DNA from: Streptomyces sp. NRRL S-31
GTDB taxonomy: Bacteria > Actinomycetota > Actinomycetes > Streptomycetales > Streptomycetaceae
DNA length: 57,988 nucleotides
Direction: 5' to 3'
Assembly (NCBI RefSeq): GCF_000718775.1
Contig: NZ_JOCB01000047.1
Location: 1-57,988 of the forward strand
In this document: positions 49,941 through 57,684 of the stretch, one piece after another
Position numbering within the stretch: the first letter of the stretch is position 1
Layout of the letters: the number at the start of each line of letters is the position of its first letter
Notes under the pieces: generated by a model
What the model saw: only the letters and a program-made list of their open reading frames with translations
What the model was told of the DNA's origin: nothing
The model's database searches: none
Translations under genes and position numbers: made by a program

Positions 49941-51226
49941 CGGCCCCGAAACACCACCCGAGTGCCCGCACGGACAGGGAGAAGCGACCTCCGCGCCGCA
50001 TCTACGTCGCGGGATTCCTCGACGCCATCGGCCTCGGCATGTACCTGTCCTTCTCCGCGATCTATCTGAACCAGAGCGTGGGGCTCTCGAACTACCGCGT
50101 CGCCGTGGTTCTCGGAACCGCCGGCGTGGCATCGGTCCTCGGAGCGATCCCCATAGCCAGGTTCGCTGACCGGTTCGGCCTGCGGCGGGCCCTGGCCGCT
50201 CTCTTCGCGGCGCGCGCCCTGTCCTATGCGGGGCTCGGCGCGGCCACCAACCTGTGGACGGCCCTGGTGGCCGCTGCCTTCGGCGGAGTCCTCAACCGTG
50301 GCATCGGCCCGCTCGTCCAGACCGCACTGATCGCGGGCCGGGACCAGGCCGCCGCGGTGGGGCCGCTGGCCCGACTGCGCGCCTTGCGCAACGCGGGCAT
50401 GGCCGTCGGAGCCCTGCCCACCGGCGCGGCCGTCGCCATCGGCGAGCAATGGGCGTTCCGGTCGGTCATGGTCGCTGCGGCTGTGATCTTCCTGTCCTGC
50501 GCCGCGGTCGCCCTCAGTCTGCCGGAGGACGCGGATGCCGTCGCGTCCCGGCGAGCCGGCCGGCCTCGGCTGGTCGACAACGCGGCCTTCCTGAAAGTCA
50601 CCGTGCTCTACGGTGCGTTGACTCTCTCGGCCGTCCTGCTCGGCGTGGGCATGGCACTGTGGATCACCCAGCAGACGGACCTGCCGCCGTGGATCGTCAG
50701 TGCGAACTACGTCATCAACACCGTCCTGGTGGTCGCTCTCCAGACCAGACTGGCCCGCGGGTCGGAGTCCCCGCTCCGCGCCCGACGCATGATGATCGGC
50801 GGCGGCGTCCTGGCGGCGACGGGTTCCGCGGTGGCGCCGCTTTCCGCCTGGGGAAGCGGGTACGCCCCGATCGTCGTCGCGGTTCTCGTGGTGGTGCTGA
50901 TGACCGGGGCCGAGATCTACGTCGTCGCGGGGGGAACCAGTCTGGCGCTCGTACACACTCCGCAGGACCACCGCTCCACTTATCTGGCCACGTTCAATCT
51001 GGCCTTCGGCGTGGCCACCGTGATCGGCCCCACCCTGATCAGCGTCAGTCTGGGCCTGGGCTCCGTGGGATGGCTGGCCTGGGCTGTGTTCTTCGCCATC
51101 GCGTCGGTCGCCGCGCGTACCGTGGCACTGACCCCAGGCCGGAACGAACCGTCGCCCCCGGAAACGGATCGGCACTCGGCGGGAGCCGAAACCGCACGAC
51201 GTGAACCAGAAGGAGAAAGCGCGTGA
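49937..51226 (+). CDS. MFS exporter
   Basis: 429 residues, about twelve hydrophobic helices. The motif A region IARFADRFGLRRAL lies between TM2 and TM3. The GTG overlaps the acetyltransferase stop (GTGA). As part of the operon it is the likely exporter and a self-protection factor for the product. Confidence 0.87.
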   Translation: MTAPKHHPSARTDREKRPPRRIYVAGFLDAIGLGMYLSFSAIYLNQSVGLSNYRVAVVLGTAGVASVLGAIPIARFADRFGLRRALAALFAARALSYAGLGAATNLWTALVAAAFGGVLNRGIGPLVQTALIAGRDQAAAVGPLARLRALRNAGMAVGALPTGAAVAIGEQWAFRSVMVAAAVIFLSCAAVALSLPEDADAVASRRAGRPRLVDNAAFLKVTVLYGALTLSAVLLGVGMALWITQQTDLPPWIVSANYVINTVLVVALQTRLARGSESPLRARRMMIGGGVLAATGSAVAPLSAWGSGYAPIVVAVLVVVLMTGAEIYVVAGGTSLALVHTPQDHRSTYLATFNLAFGVATVIGPTLISVSLGLGSVGWLAWAVFFAIASVAARTVALTPGRNEPSPPETDRHSAGAETARREPEGESA

Positions 51227-51666
51227 TCGACGCAGGCCACAGCATCCGTATCGCACGGCCCTCGACCGACCTCGCCGCGGCTGAGCGCTTCTACTCCCAG
51301 GGACTCGGACTGGACGTTCTCCACAGGGGCGCCGGGGACCCGGAGGCCGGAACGCATGATCTGCTGATGGTGGGCCCCCGTGGCGGACAGTGGCACCTGG
51401 AGCTGACGGTCGGCACACGGGAGACCGTGCTGCCGTCCTCCACTCCTGACGACCTCCTGGTCATCTACCTGGATGCGCCGGTGAGCAAGGAGATGGTCGA
51501 CCGTGCCACCGACCACGGCGGAAGAGTGGTCACCGCGCACAACCCCTATTGGGATCGTGGCGGAGTGACCATCGCCGATCCGGACGGCTATCGCGTCGTG
51601 CTCACCGAGCGGCGCTGGGGTGCGAACACCCCCCTATCCGATCAGAAGAACCCTGGTGACCGCTGA
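51223..51666 (+). CDS. VOC-superfamily (glyoxalase/bleomycin-resistance) protein
   Basis: 147 residues with the betaalphabetabetabeta pattern: SIRIARPSTDLAAAERFYSQ, a His in QWHLELTV, and a closing ADPDGYRVVLTERRW with metal-binding Glu. The GTG start overlaps the MFS stop. VOC proteins in antibiotic loci sequester or degrade the compound. Notably, TflA, the enzyme that degrades toxoflavin in Paenibacillus, has a VOC fold, which makes self-resistance the leading idea here. Confidence 0.82.
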   Translation: MIDAGHSIRIARPSTDLAAAERFYSQGLGLDVLHRGAGDPEAGTHDLLMVGPRGGQWHLELTVGTRETVLPSSTPDDLLVIYLDAPVSKEMVDRATDHGGRVVTAHNPYWDRGGVTIADPDGYRVVLTERRWGANTPLSDQKNPGDR

Positions 51667-51787
51667 CGAACACCGAGGATGATCCGCGGTCTCCTCAGCC
51701 TGACATCGCCGCGCACTTCGCGATTCGCCGAGACCCAGCGGCTCGGAGCACCGTGCCGCATCGCCATCACCTGGGAGAGTTCACCGA

Positions 51788-52276
51788 ATGACAGTCACCG
51801 CGACCCGAGCGGACCGGCACTGGATGTCTGTGGCGGTACAACACGCTCACCGCTGTCCGCCTTCGTCGACCGCTTTCAGCGTGGGGGCCGTCATCGTCGA
51901 CCAGACGGGGCAGGAGATCTCACGAGGGCACAGCCGGGAAACCGACCCCGTCGAGCATGCAGAGGAGTCCGCCCTGGCCAAACTCCTCCCAGACGATCCG
52001 CGGTTGCGGCAAGCGACGCTGTACAGCACTCTGGAGCCGTGTTCGCGCCGCGCGTCCCGGCCTCGCAGTTGCACGCAGCTCATCCTGTCGGCGGGGATCG
52101 GGCGCGTAGTGATCGCCTGGCGGGAACCGGACCTGTTCGTCATCGGTTGCCAGGGCAAGCGCATGCTCGCGGACGCGGGCGTCGTGGTCGTCGAACTCCC
52201 CGAGCTGGCCGAGCTGGCGAAAGCACCCAATGCGCATCTCCTGCGAGGCGAGCAACTCCGGGACCGTGTTTCATGA
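51788..52276 (+). CDS. RibD-type pyrimidine deaminase (ToxE-like)
   Basis: 162 residues, deaminase domain only. Zinc site: HAEESAL (His57, catalytic Glu59) and TLEPCSRRASRPRSC (Cys85, Cys95). The Cys-Cys loop is one residue longer than in typical RibD (EPCSHxGRTPPC). It would deaminate the GTP cyclohydrolase II product at C2 of the pyrimidine. It begins 121 nt after the VOC gene with GGGAGAG upstream, so it may have its own promoter or end the operon. No reductase domain is present, which separates it from riboflavin RibD. Confidence 0.85.
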   Translation: MTVTATRADRHWMSVAVQHAHRCPPSSTAFSVGAVIVDQTGQEISRGHSRETDPVEHAEESALAKLLPDDPRLRQATLYSTLEPCSRRASRPRSCTQLILSAGIGRVVIAWREPDLFVIGCQGKRMLADAGVVVVELPELAELAKAPNAHLLRGEQLRDRVS

Positions 52277-52287
52277 CTGCGGGCTGA

Positions 52288-52305
52288 GCGGGAGGGATAT
52301 CCCGC
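52288..52305 (+). terminator. Weak hairpin after the deaminase gene
   Basis: GCGGGA (52288-52293) pairs with TCCCGC (52300-52305) across a 6-nt loop, 12 nt after the deaminase stop. A plausible end of the biosynthetic transcript. Confidence 0.4.
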
Positions 52306-52517
52306 CTTGCCGGGGGCTGGTGGGGACACACAACCTTGGACCCGCTCCGTCGCCGGCGCCGGTGAACGCGCCGCGGTGGGAAGGCCCGGCCCCGGCCTGC
52401 TCAGACCGGCAGCGCGCTGAGCCCGAGCGTCCTGACCGCACCGGCCGCCGCCGTCCGCACCGGCCGGCGCGGTGTCTGACGTACGGGGAGCAGTGAGCCA
52501 CGGGGCTGCCGGAGTGG

Positions 52518-52661
52518 TTGTTCGGATGGGGAACCGGGGTCGGTGTCATGGCGCTGCTCGTCGCCGTGGCCGCGCCGGCCGTACGGATCCGGCGGGCGGG
52601 GCCGCTCGTCCAGGTCCTCGCCGAGTGCACCGCGCTGCTGGTCATCATCAGCCACGCCTGA
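52518..52661 (+). CDS. Small hydrophobic protein
   Basis: A 47-residue frame starting TTG (or 37 residues from the ATG at 52548) with very strong G/C third-position bias. It begins FGWGTGVGVMALLVAVAAP, a likely transmembrane segment, and ends AECTALLVIISHA. There is no clear ribosome site. It lies between the biosynthetic operon and the right IS-end remnant. Function unknown. The rest of 52277-53022 shows no convincing gene. Confidence 0.4.
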   Translation: MFGWGTGVGVMALLVAVAAPAVRIRRAGPLVQVLAECTALLVIISHA

Positions 52662-53022
52662 GCCGCAGGCCGCGCAGGCCGACGGCAGTTCGGCCGCACG
52701 GCATCCGCCCCACGCCTCCTTCAGCCCAGCTGCGAAGACGACGGATTCCGTCGGCGGCAGCGGGGAAAGCCGCGACCCGCGGTGGCCGGGGTTCGCCTGC
52801 CGGTACGGACTCGACCCCGGCCGGCGCAGTGGGAGGTCGATGCGCTCGACCCAGCCGAACTTCAGCGCCCGCTCCGACGCCAGCACCAGGACGCCGGCGA
52901 CTGCGGCCGTCGGCGGGAAGAGGAAGGCGGCCAGGGCTGCCAAGAGCCGACTGAGGTCCTTCGCAGGTGCCATGGGCGCCGGGGAAGCGGGGGCGGGTGC
53001 GTTCATGACGTGATCAACAACG

Positions 53023-53038
53023 AACAAGATCCACCTTC
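53023..53038 (-). repeat. Solitary IS end, inverted match to 35537-35552
   Basis: AACAAGATCCACCTTC is the exact reverse complement of the first 16 bp of the transposase remnant at 35537. Similarity continues imperfectly inward for another dozen bases. It directly abuts, and supplies part of, the stop codon of the protein kinase gene. Confidence 0.65.
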
Positions 53039-54437
53039 ACGACGGACTCCAGCCCGAGGGGTGCGCGCACCGCGGCAGCGCCGGGTGGTCCTTCGTCCGG
53101 ACGGCGGGGAGCCAGGCCGTCACCGTGGGGACCGCCCGGGGCACGCGAATCCGGAACCAGAGGGTGGACCCGTGGTCCTCCTCGTCGATGATGACCTGGC
53201 CGTCGGGCAGTTGACACTCCGCTTCGAGGACGTCGCCGTGCCACACCCGGGTCGGTACGACGTTCTCCGCCGTGTACGGCCGGAACGGGTCGACCGCCAG
53301 GCCGAGGCTGCACTGCCGGTCGCGGTCGGCGCGGCCCTGGCAGCCCCGCTCGGCGTTGAACACCCGGATGCGGGCCGGGCCTTCGGCGGCTCCCGCCGCC
53401 GGGCCGCCGCGGGATCCGTCCCCTCCCGTGTACGACCAGAGCGTGGCGCCCGCGGCCGCGCAGACGGCCACGGCGAGGAGGGCGGGGCGCGGGCGGATCC
53501 GCCGGCGCGCGGGACGCCCGGACTCGTGGGCCCGGATCCGTTCGAGCAGGCGCTCGGCGGTGTGCGGGGCGCGGGCGGCGTGGGTGGGGGCGAGACAGTC
53601 GGCGGCCAGGGTCCGCCAGAACTCCGGCACGGCGTGGTCCATCCGTAAGGACGCGCGCCCCTCCGCGTACTCCTGCACGGCGGCCCCGCGCGCCGCCGGG
53701 GTGGCCCCGGGGAAGGGTGAGACACCGGCCGCGAACACCTCGTGGATCACGATCCCCAGGGCCCAGATGTCGGCGGTCGGCCGGACCGCCACGCCCCGCT
53801 CCCCGAGGGGCTCCCTCCACCGTTCGGGCGGGAGGTAGTCCAGGGTGCCCATCGGGGCCGTGTAGCCGTGGGTGCCGGTCAGTTCGATGGCGAACCCGAA
53901 GTCCGAGAGCCGCACCTCGCCGTCGCGGCCGATGAGGATGTTCTCGGGCTTGAGGTCGGTGTGCACCCAGCCGGCGGCGTGCAACCGGGCGAGTCCCTCG
54001 CAGATCCCGGCGACCAGCCGGCCGCCCTCCGCCTCACCGACCCCGCTGTCGAGGAGGTCGCGCAGGCTGCACCGGGCCCGCTCCATGACGAGGACGATCG
54101 CCCCGTCGAGGGCCGGCTGGTCCGGTGCGGTGAGCACCGTCGAGTCGAGCAGCCGGATCAGCCTGGGGTGCCGCGCCCTGCGCCCCAGCTCGACCTCGCG
54201 CCGGGCCGCCTCGGCCACGTTGCGGGCCTGGCGCGGCGCGAGTCCGGCGGTCGGCATCACCTTGAGGGCGACCTCTTCCGCGTCCGTACCGTCGGCCGGC
54301 CGGCCGGCGTAGACGGTCGCCCAGCCACCGGCACCGATCGGCTCCTCGACGATCCAGTCGCCGATCCGGTGGCCCCGGGGCAGTGGTTCCGGCCGGCCGC
54401 TGCCCCATGTGACGGCACGGTCGTGCGCCTCCCCCAC
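53037..54437 (-). CDS. Ser/Thr protein kinase, membrane-anchored
   Basis: About 466 residues. The kinase domain (about 20-285) has a glycine loop IGAGGWATVY, VALKVMP with the ATP Lys, catalytic VHTDLKPENI (HTD instead of HRD; Asp161) and LSDFGFAI. A transmembrane helix near 325-345 (LLAVAVCAAAGATLW) is followed by an extracytoplasmic domain of about 120 residues with two cysteines. The start is uncertain: GTG 54437 overlaps the FHA gene's end and AGGAGG sits too close. The stop codon is made at the junction with an IS-end sequence, so the original C-terminus may have differed. Pairs with the FHA protein. Confidence 0.82.
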   Translation of the reverse strand: MGEAHDRAVTWGSGRPEPLPRGHRIGDWIVEEPIGAGGWATVYAGRPADGTDAEEVALKVMPTAGLAPRQARNVAEAARREVELGRRARHPRLIRLLDSTVLTAPDQPALDGAIVLVMERARCSLRDLLDSGVGEAEGGRLVAGICEGLARLHAAGWVHTDLKPENILIGRDGEVRLSDFGFAIELTGTHGYTAPMGTLDYLPPERWREPLGERGVAVRPTADIWALGIVIHEVFAAGVSPFPGATPAARGAAVQEYAEGRASLRMDHAVPEFWRTLAADCLAPTHAARAPHTAERLLERIRAHESGRPARRRIRPRPALLAVAVCAAAGATLWSYTGGDGSRGGPAAGAAEGPARIRVFNAERGCQGRADRDRQCSLGLAVDPFRPYTAENVVPTRVWHGDVLEAECQLPDGQVIIDEEDHGSTLWFRIRVPRAVPTVTAWLPAVRTKDHPALPRCAHPSGWSPS

Positions 54438-54442
54438 GCCTC

Positions 54443-55216
54443 CTACCTCCCGTGCCCGGCCGGTTCGGTCCGCGGCGGCAACAGGGCGAGATGCTCCTCC
54501 CGCACGATGCCGAACTTCAGGGCGAGGCCGACCACGGCCTCCCGCTTGCCGTTCCTCCGGTCCGCCCGGCGGGCCTCGTCCGGGCCGGGGGCGCCGATCC
54601 GCAGTTTCTCGTCGGCCAGGTAGTCGATGTGCGAACTGACCGCGCGAGCCGTCAGCCTGGCGCAGGCCGCGTGGGCGCGGAGCCGCTCCACGACCTGGGG
54701 CGTGGTCGGCACGGCGACCGGTGAACGGTCCCGCAGCCATGGTTCGCAGAGCGCGACGAGCACGAGGAAGTAGGTGGCGGTCTCGTCCAGGGAGTACGCG
54801 CTCAGGGTGCGGCTCTCCCAGGAGCCGCCCAGAAGGTGCGGGTCCAGGTAGATGTGGTCGGGCGCGAACACCTGGAAGAACACCGGCGTGTCACGGCGCG
54901 TGGGCAGCACCACCCGGGAGAACTCGAACGGGATGGGCGCCCCGACCCGGCGCGGCGGCACCCGCAGGTACTCGCCCGCCCCCTCCGGGTTCTCCACCAG
55001 GTAGCCATGGGTGGTGCTGAGGTTGCTCAGCTGCCAGTGGTCGTCGGTCGCGCGGACCTCCCCCGCCAGGCGGGAGACCGCCTCGTCGGCGAGGCGGAGC
55101 TCGACCGGTGTGCTCGGCGCCCCGCGACCGAACCGTGCCCGTTCCCCCGGACCGAGCCGCAGGGTCACCGCGTCGCCGCCGCTCCCCTCCGGCACGTGGA
55201 CGACAATCCCGCTCAC
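54443..55216 (-). CDS. FHA-domain protein
   Basis: 257 residues. The FHA domain (about 1-110) has ERARFGRG, SRLAGEVRATDDHWQLSNLS and TTHGYLVEN, the strands that bind phosphothreonine. The C-terminal half is helical (VPTTPQVVERLRAHAACARL), perhaps a small winged-helix-like region. GTG 55216 is preceded by a G-rich site; an ATG-like start further upstream (55279) is less likely. It lies immediately upstream of the kinase, so it is probably recruited by, or a substrate of, that kinase. Confidence 0.82.
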   Translation of the reverse strand: MSGIVVHVPEGSGGDAVTLRLGPGERARFGRGAPSTPVELRLADEAVSRLAGEVRATDDHWQLSNLSTTHGYLVENPEGAGEYLRVPPRRVGAPIPFEFSRVVLPTRRDTPVFFQVFAPDHIYLDPHLLGGSWESRTLSAYSLDETATYFLVLVALCEPWLRDRSPVAVPTTPQVVERLRAHAACARLTARAVSSHIDYLADEKLRIGAPGPDEARRADRRNGKREAVVGLALKFGIVREEHLALLPPRTEPAGHGR

Positions 55217-55613
55217 CGCACCCCCGTTCCGACCGTTGCCCGACACCCCGAACGTTACCGCTTGCACATGGTGATTCACCGCGTGTACGGGCCACTTGGG
55301 GGCGGAGCGGGGAGTCGGGCCGCGGGTCGGCGGCGGGAAGCCGGCGCATACGGGCCGCTTCGGACCGGCAGCGGGAAGCCGGGCGCACCCGCACCCCGGT
55401 CGAAGCGTGTCCTCCGCCGGGCGGGGTGACCACGACGATCCGGGCGACGGCGTTCGTCGACGGCGTTCGTCGACGGCGGAGGTCCGCCGGTCCGCGGCGG
55501 CTCCCTACCGGAGTGCCGAGGACGGACGGACGGCCGGACGGTCGGACGGGCGGGCAGGCAGGCGGAGGGGGGAACCTCCCGGCCGGGCGGGGGGCGGGGC
55601 CGGCCGGGCGGGT
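55217..55613. other. Intergenic stretch without a gene
   Basis: Nearly 400 bp of very GC-rich DNA. It includes two 13-bp tandem copies of CGGCGTTCGTCGA (55448-55473) and a GGACGGAC/GGCAGGCA-type simple repeat near 55523-55566. The left edge must hold the FHA-kinase promoter (TAACGTT near 55250 on the minus strand is a candidate -10). I see no coding frame. Confidence 0.5.
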
Positions 55614-57656
55614 TCAGAGGGCGACCGCGCCCGAGAGGAGCGGGGCCAGCGGGCGGTCGCCGAACGCGGTCCAGGGCTGCCAGCCGCCGCTCGGCCGCAG
55701 CTGCACGCGGGTGCGGACCCGGCCGTCGGCGATGACGGCGAAGACGTGCACACGGCCCGTGGCGTCGGCCGCGGCCGACGGCGCGGCGGCGAGCACGACG
55801 CCCGGCTCGCCGAAGTCCTCACCGGCGTCCCAGCCGCCGCCCGGCGCGACCTGCCAGCGGTGGGCGAGCCGGTCGCCGCCGGGGGAGAGCGCGAACGCCT
55901 CCAGACGGCCGTCGGCGCCGGGGACGAGCAGCGGGGCCGCGGCCGACCAGCCGAACAGCGGCTGCCAGTCGTCCCAGCCGCCGCTGGGCGCCGACTGGCG
56001 CCGGTGGAAGGCCGCCACCCCGGAAGGGGCGATCGCGGCGACGGTGAGCCGTCCGCTGCCGTCGCGGGTCACCCGGGGCACGGCACCGGCCGCGGTGCCG
56101 AAGCCGCTCCACGGGCCCCAGGCACCGCCCGGCGCCTCCTGCCACCGGTGGTGGATCGCCGTACCGCCGGGGGCGAGGACGAACACCTCCAGCCGGCCGT
56201 CGGCGTTGACCGCGACGACCGGCGGCGCTCCCGCGGGACCGCCGAAACCGGCGTCCCAGGGGTCCCACGTCAAGGCTCCCGGCGACGACTGCCGCCGCCG
56301 GGCGATGACGGTACCGCCGGGGCCCGGCGCGAAGACCTCAAGCCGGCCGTTCGCGTCGCGGGTGACGGCGGGGGCGGCTCCGGCCGGGCCGCCGAACTCC
56401 TCCCAGTCGTACCAGCCGCCGTCGGGCCGCTGCACCCTGTGGTGCAGGTTGGCTCCGCCGGGGGCGAGCGAGAACACCTCCAGTCTGCCGTCGGTGTCGC
56501 GGCCGAGCGTGGGAGCCGCACCCGCCGGGCCGCCGAACGGCTCCCAGTCCGACCACGTGTCGGCGTCCGGGTCGAGCTGGACGCGCCGCAGCATGGAACG
56601 GTCCCCGGCGTCGAGGGCGAACAGGGTCAGCCGGCCCCGGACGTCCAGGGCGGCGACCGGGTGCTCCGGGCTCTGCCAAGGAGGCGGTGTGTCCTGCCAG
56701 TTCAGCGGTGCCAGGTACAGGCCGCGCCGGAACCAGCCCGCGGCGCTCGCGTACCACCGCCGTCCGTCGGTGACCGGCTCGACGGCGTGTCCGGGCACAT
56801 GGCCGGCGTAGCCGTCGAGGGTGAAGCGGAAGGGGTCCCGGGAGGCGAGGACGTCGGTGCCGTCGTAGCCGCCGCGGGGCCCGAGGAACAGGTGGTACCA
56901 GCCGTCCCGTTCGACGACGAAGGGCGACTCGGTGACGGAGACGCCGGTCTGCTCGGTGGACTCGTCGGCGTACGCGACACCGGGCTCGCTCCAGTGCAGC
57001 AGGTCGGCGGACCGACGGTGGCAGACCAGGTGGCGGCCGTCGACGGCGGACAGCTCGGTGTAGTACATGACCCACTCGCCGCCGATCCGCACGACCATCG
57101 GATCGCGCGCCGCACGCCCGCGGAACAGCGGTCCCGACGGCACACGGGTCCAGGTGAACAGGTCGGTGGAGGTGGCCAGGTTGATCGCGGCCCCGCCGCT
57201 GCCGCCGGCGGCGTAGAACATCCAGAACGTGCCGCCCGCCTCGATGACGTGCGGCGCCCACAGGTGCTGCTCACCGTGGTAGGCCGGGTCGACGGTGAGC
57301 GCGTCGGCGTGGGCGGTCCACGGGCCGTACGGGTCGGGCGCGGACGCGTGGGTGAGGGAGATCTCTCGGGCGCTGTCGGGGACCTGACCGGGCGCGGCGC
57401 TGTCACCGACGATGCCGAACAGATGCCACCGGCCGTTCGCGGCGATCAGGGTGTGGTCGTTGAGGTAGCGCCGTCGGCCGGGGAGGGACGGGTCGTGGAC
57501 GTGGGTGAAGGGACCGGCGCCGATCCACCGGTGGGACGGGACGTCCCCCGGGGACCCGCCGACGGCGGACGCGGACGCGGTACGGTCCCGGAGCGGGAGC
57601 GCGAACGCTCCCGCTCCGGCCGCACGCAGCAGGGACCGCCTGCTGATCGGATGCAT
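55614..57656 (-). CDS. Secreted GH43/GH32-like enzyme with PLL-type lectin repeats
   Basis: 680 residues. A Tat-type signal (HPISRRSLLRAAGAGAFALP) is followed by a five-bladed propeller domain (about 45-370) with the three acidic residues of the GH43/GH32 clan: Asp67 (YLNDHTL), Asp185 (AARDPMVV) and Glu243 (VTESPFVV). About seven PLL-type repeats (DGRLEVFALSPGG, HRWQVAPGGGW) complete the protein. It is probably an exported glycosidase that binds fucosylated or related glycans through the lectin-like propeller. GGAG stands 7 nt before the ATG. It follows a second PLL gene by 28 nt. Confidence 0.85.
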   Translation of the reverse strand: MHPISRRSLLRAAGAGAFALPLRDRTASASAVGGSPGDVPSHRWIGAGPFTHVHDPSLPGRRRYLNDHTLIAANGRWHLFGIVGDSAAPGQVPDSAREISLTHASAPDPYGPWTAHADALTVDPAYHGEQHLWAPHVIEAGGTFWMFYAAGGSGGAAINLATSTDLFTWTRVPSGPLFRGRAARDPMVVRIGGEWVMYYTELSAVDGRHLVCHRRSADLLHWSEPGVAYADESTEQTGVSVTESPFVVERDGWYHLFLGPRGGYDGTDVLASRDPFRFTLDGYAGHVPGHAVEPVTDGRRWYASAAGWFRRGLYLAPLNWQDTPPPWQSPEHPVAALDVRGRLTLFALDAGDRSMLRRVQLDPDADTWSDWEPFGGPAGAAPTLGRDTDGRLEVFSLAPGGANLHHRVQRPDGGWYDWEEFGGPAGAAPAVTRDANGRLEVFAPGPGGTVIARRRQSSPGALTWDPWDAGFGGPAGAPPVVAVNADGRLEVFVLAPGGTAIHHRWQEAPGGAWGPWSGFGTAAGAVPRVTRDGSGRLTVAAIAPSGVAAFHRRQSAPSGGWDDWQPLFGWSAAAPLLVPGADGRLEAFALSPGGDRLAHRWQVAPGGGWDAGEDFGEPGVVLAAAPSAAADATGRVHVFAVIADGRVRTRVQLRPSGGWQPWTAFGDRPLAPLLSGAVAL

Positions 57657-57684
57657 GACTCTTCTCCGGAGGGACCCCGGGGGG

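Noticed and set aside
39592..52276. A second riboflavin pathway
   Set aside because: GTP cyclohydrolase II and a deaminase are present, but there is no DHBP synthase, RibD reductase domain, lumazine synthase or riboflavin synthase, and the other genes are tailoring and ligase functions.
52401..53006. 201-codon frame on the minus strand with an N-terminal membrane segment (LAALAAFLFPPTAAVAGVLV)
   Set aside because: No ribosome site, it overlaps a better small plus-strand frame, and its second half is an antisense-like low-complexity run. At most a truncated gene.
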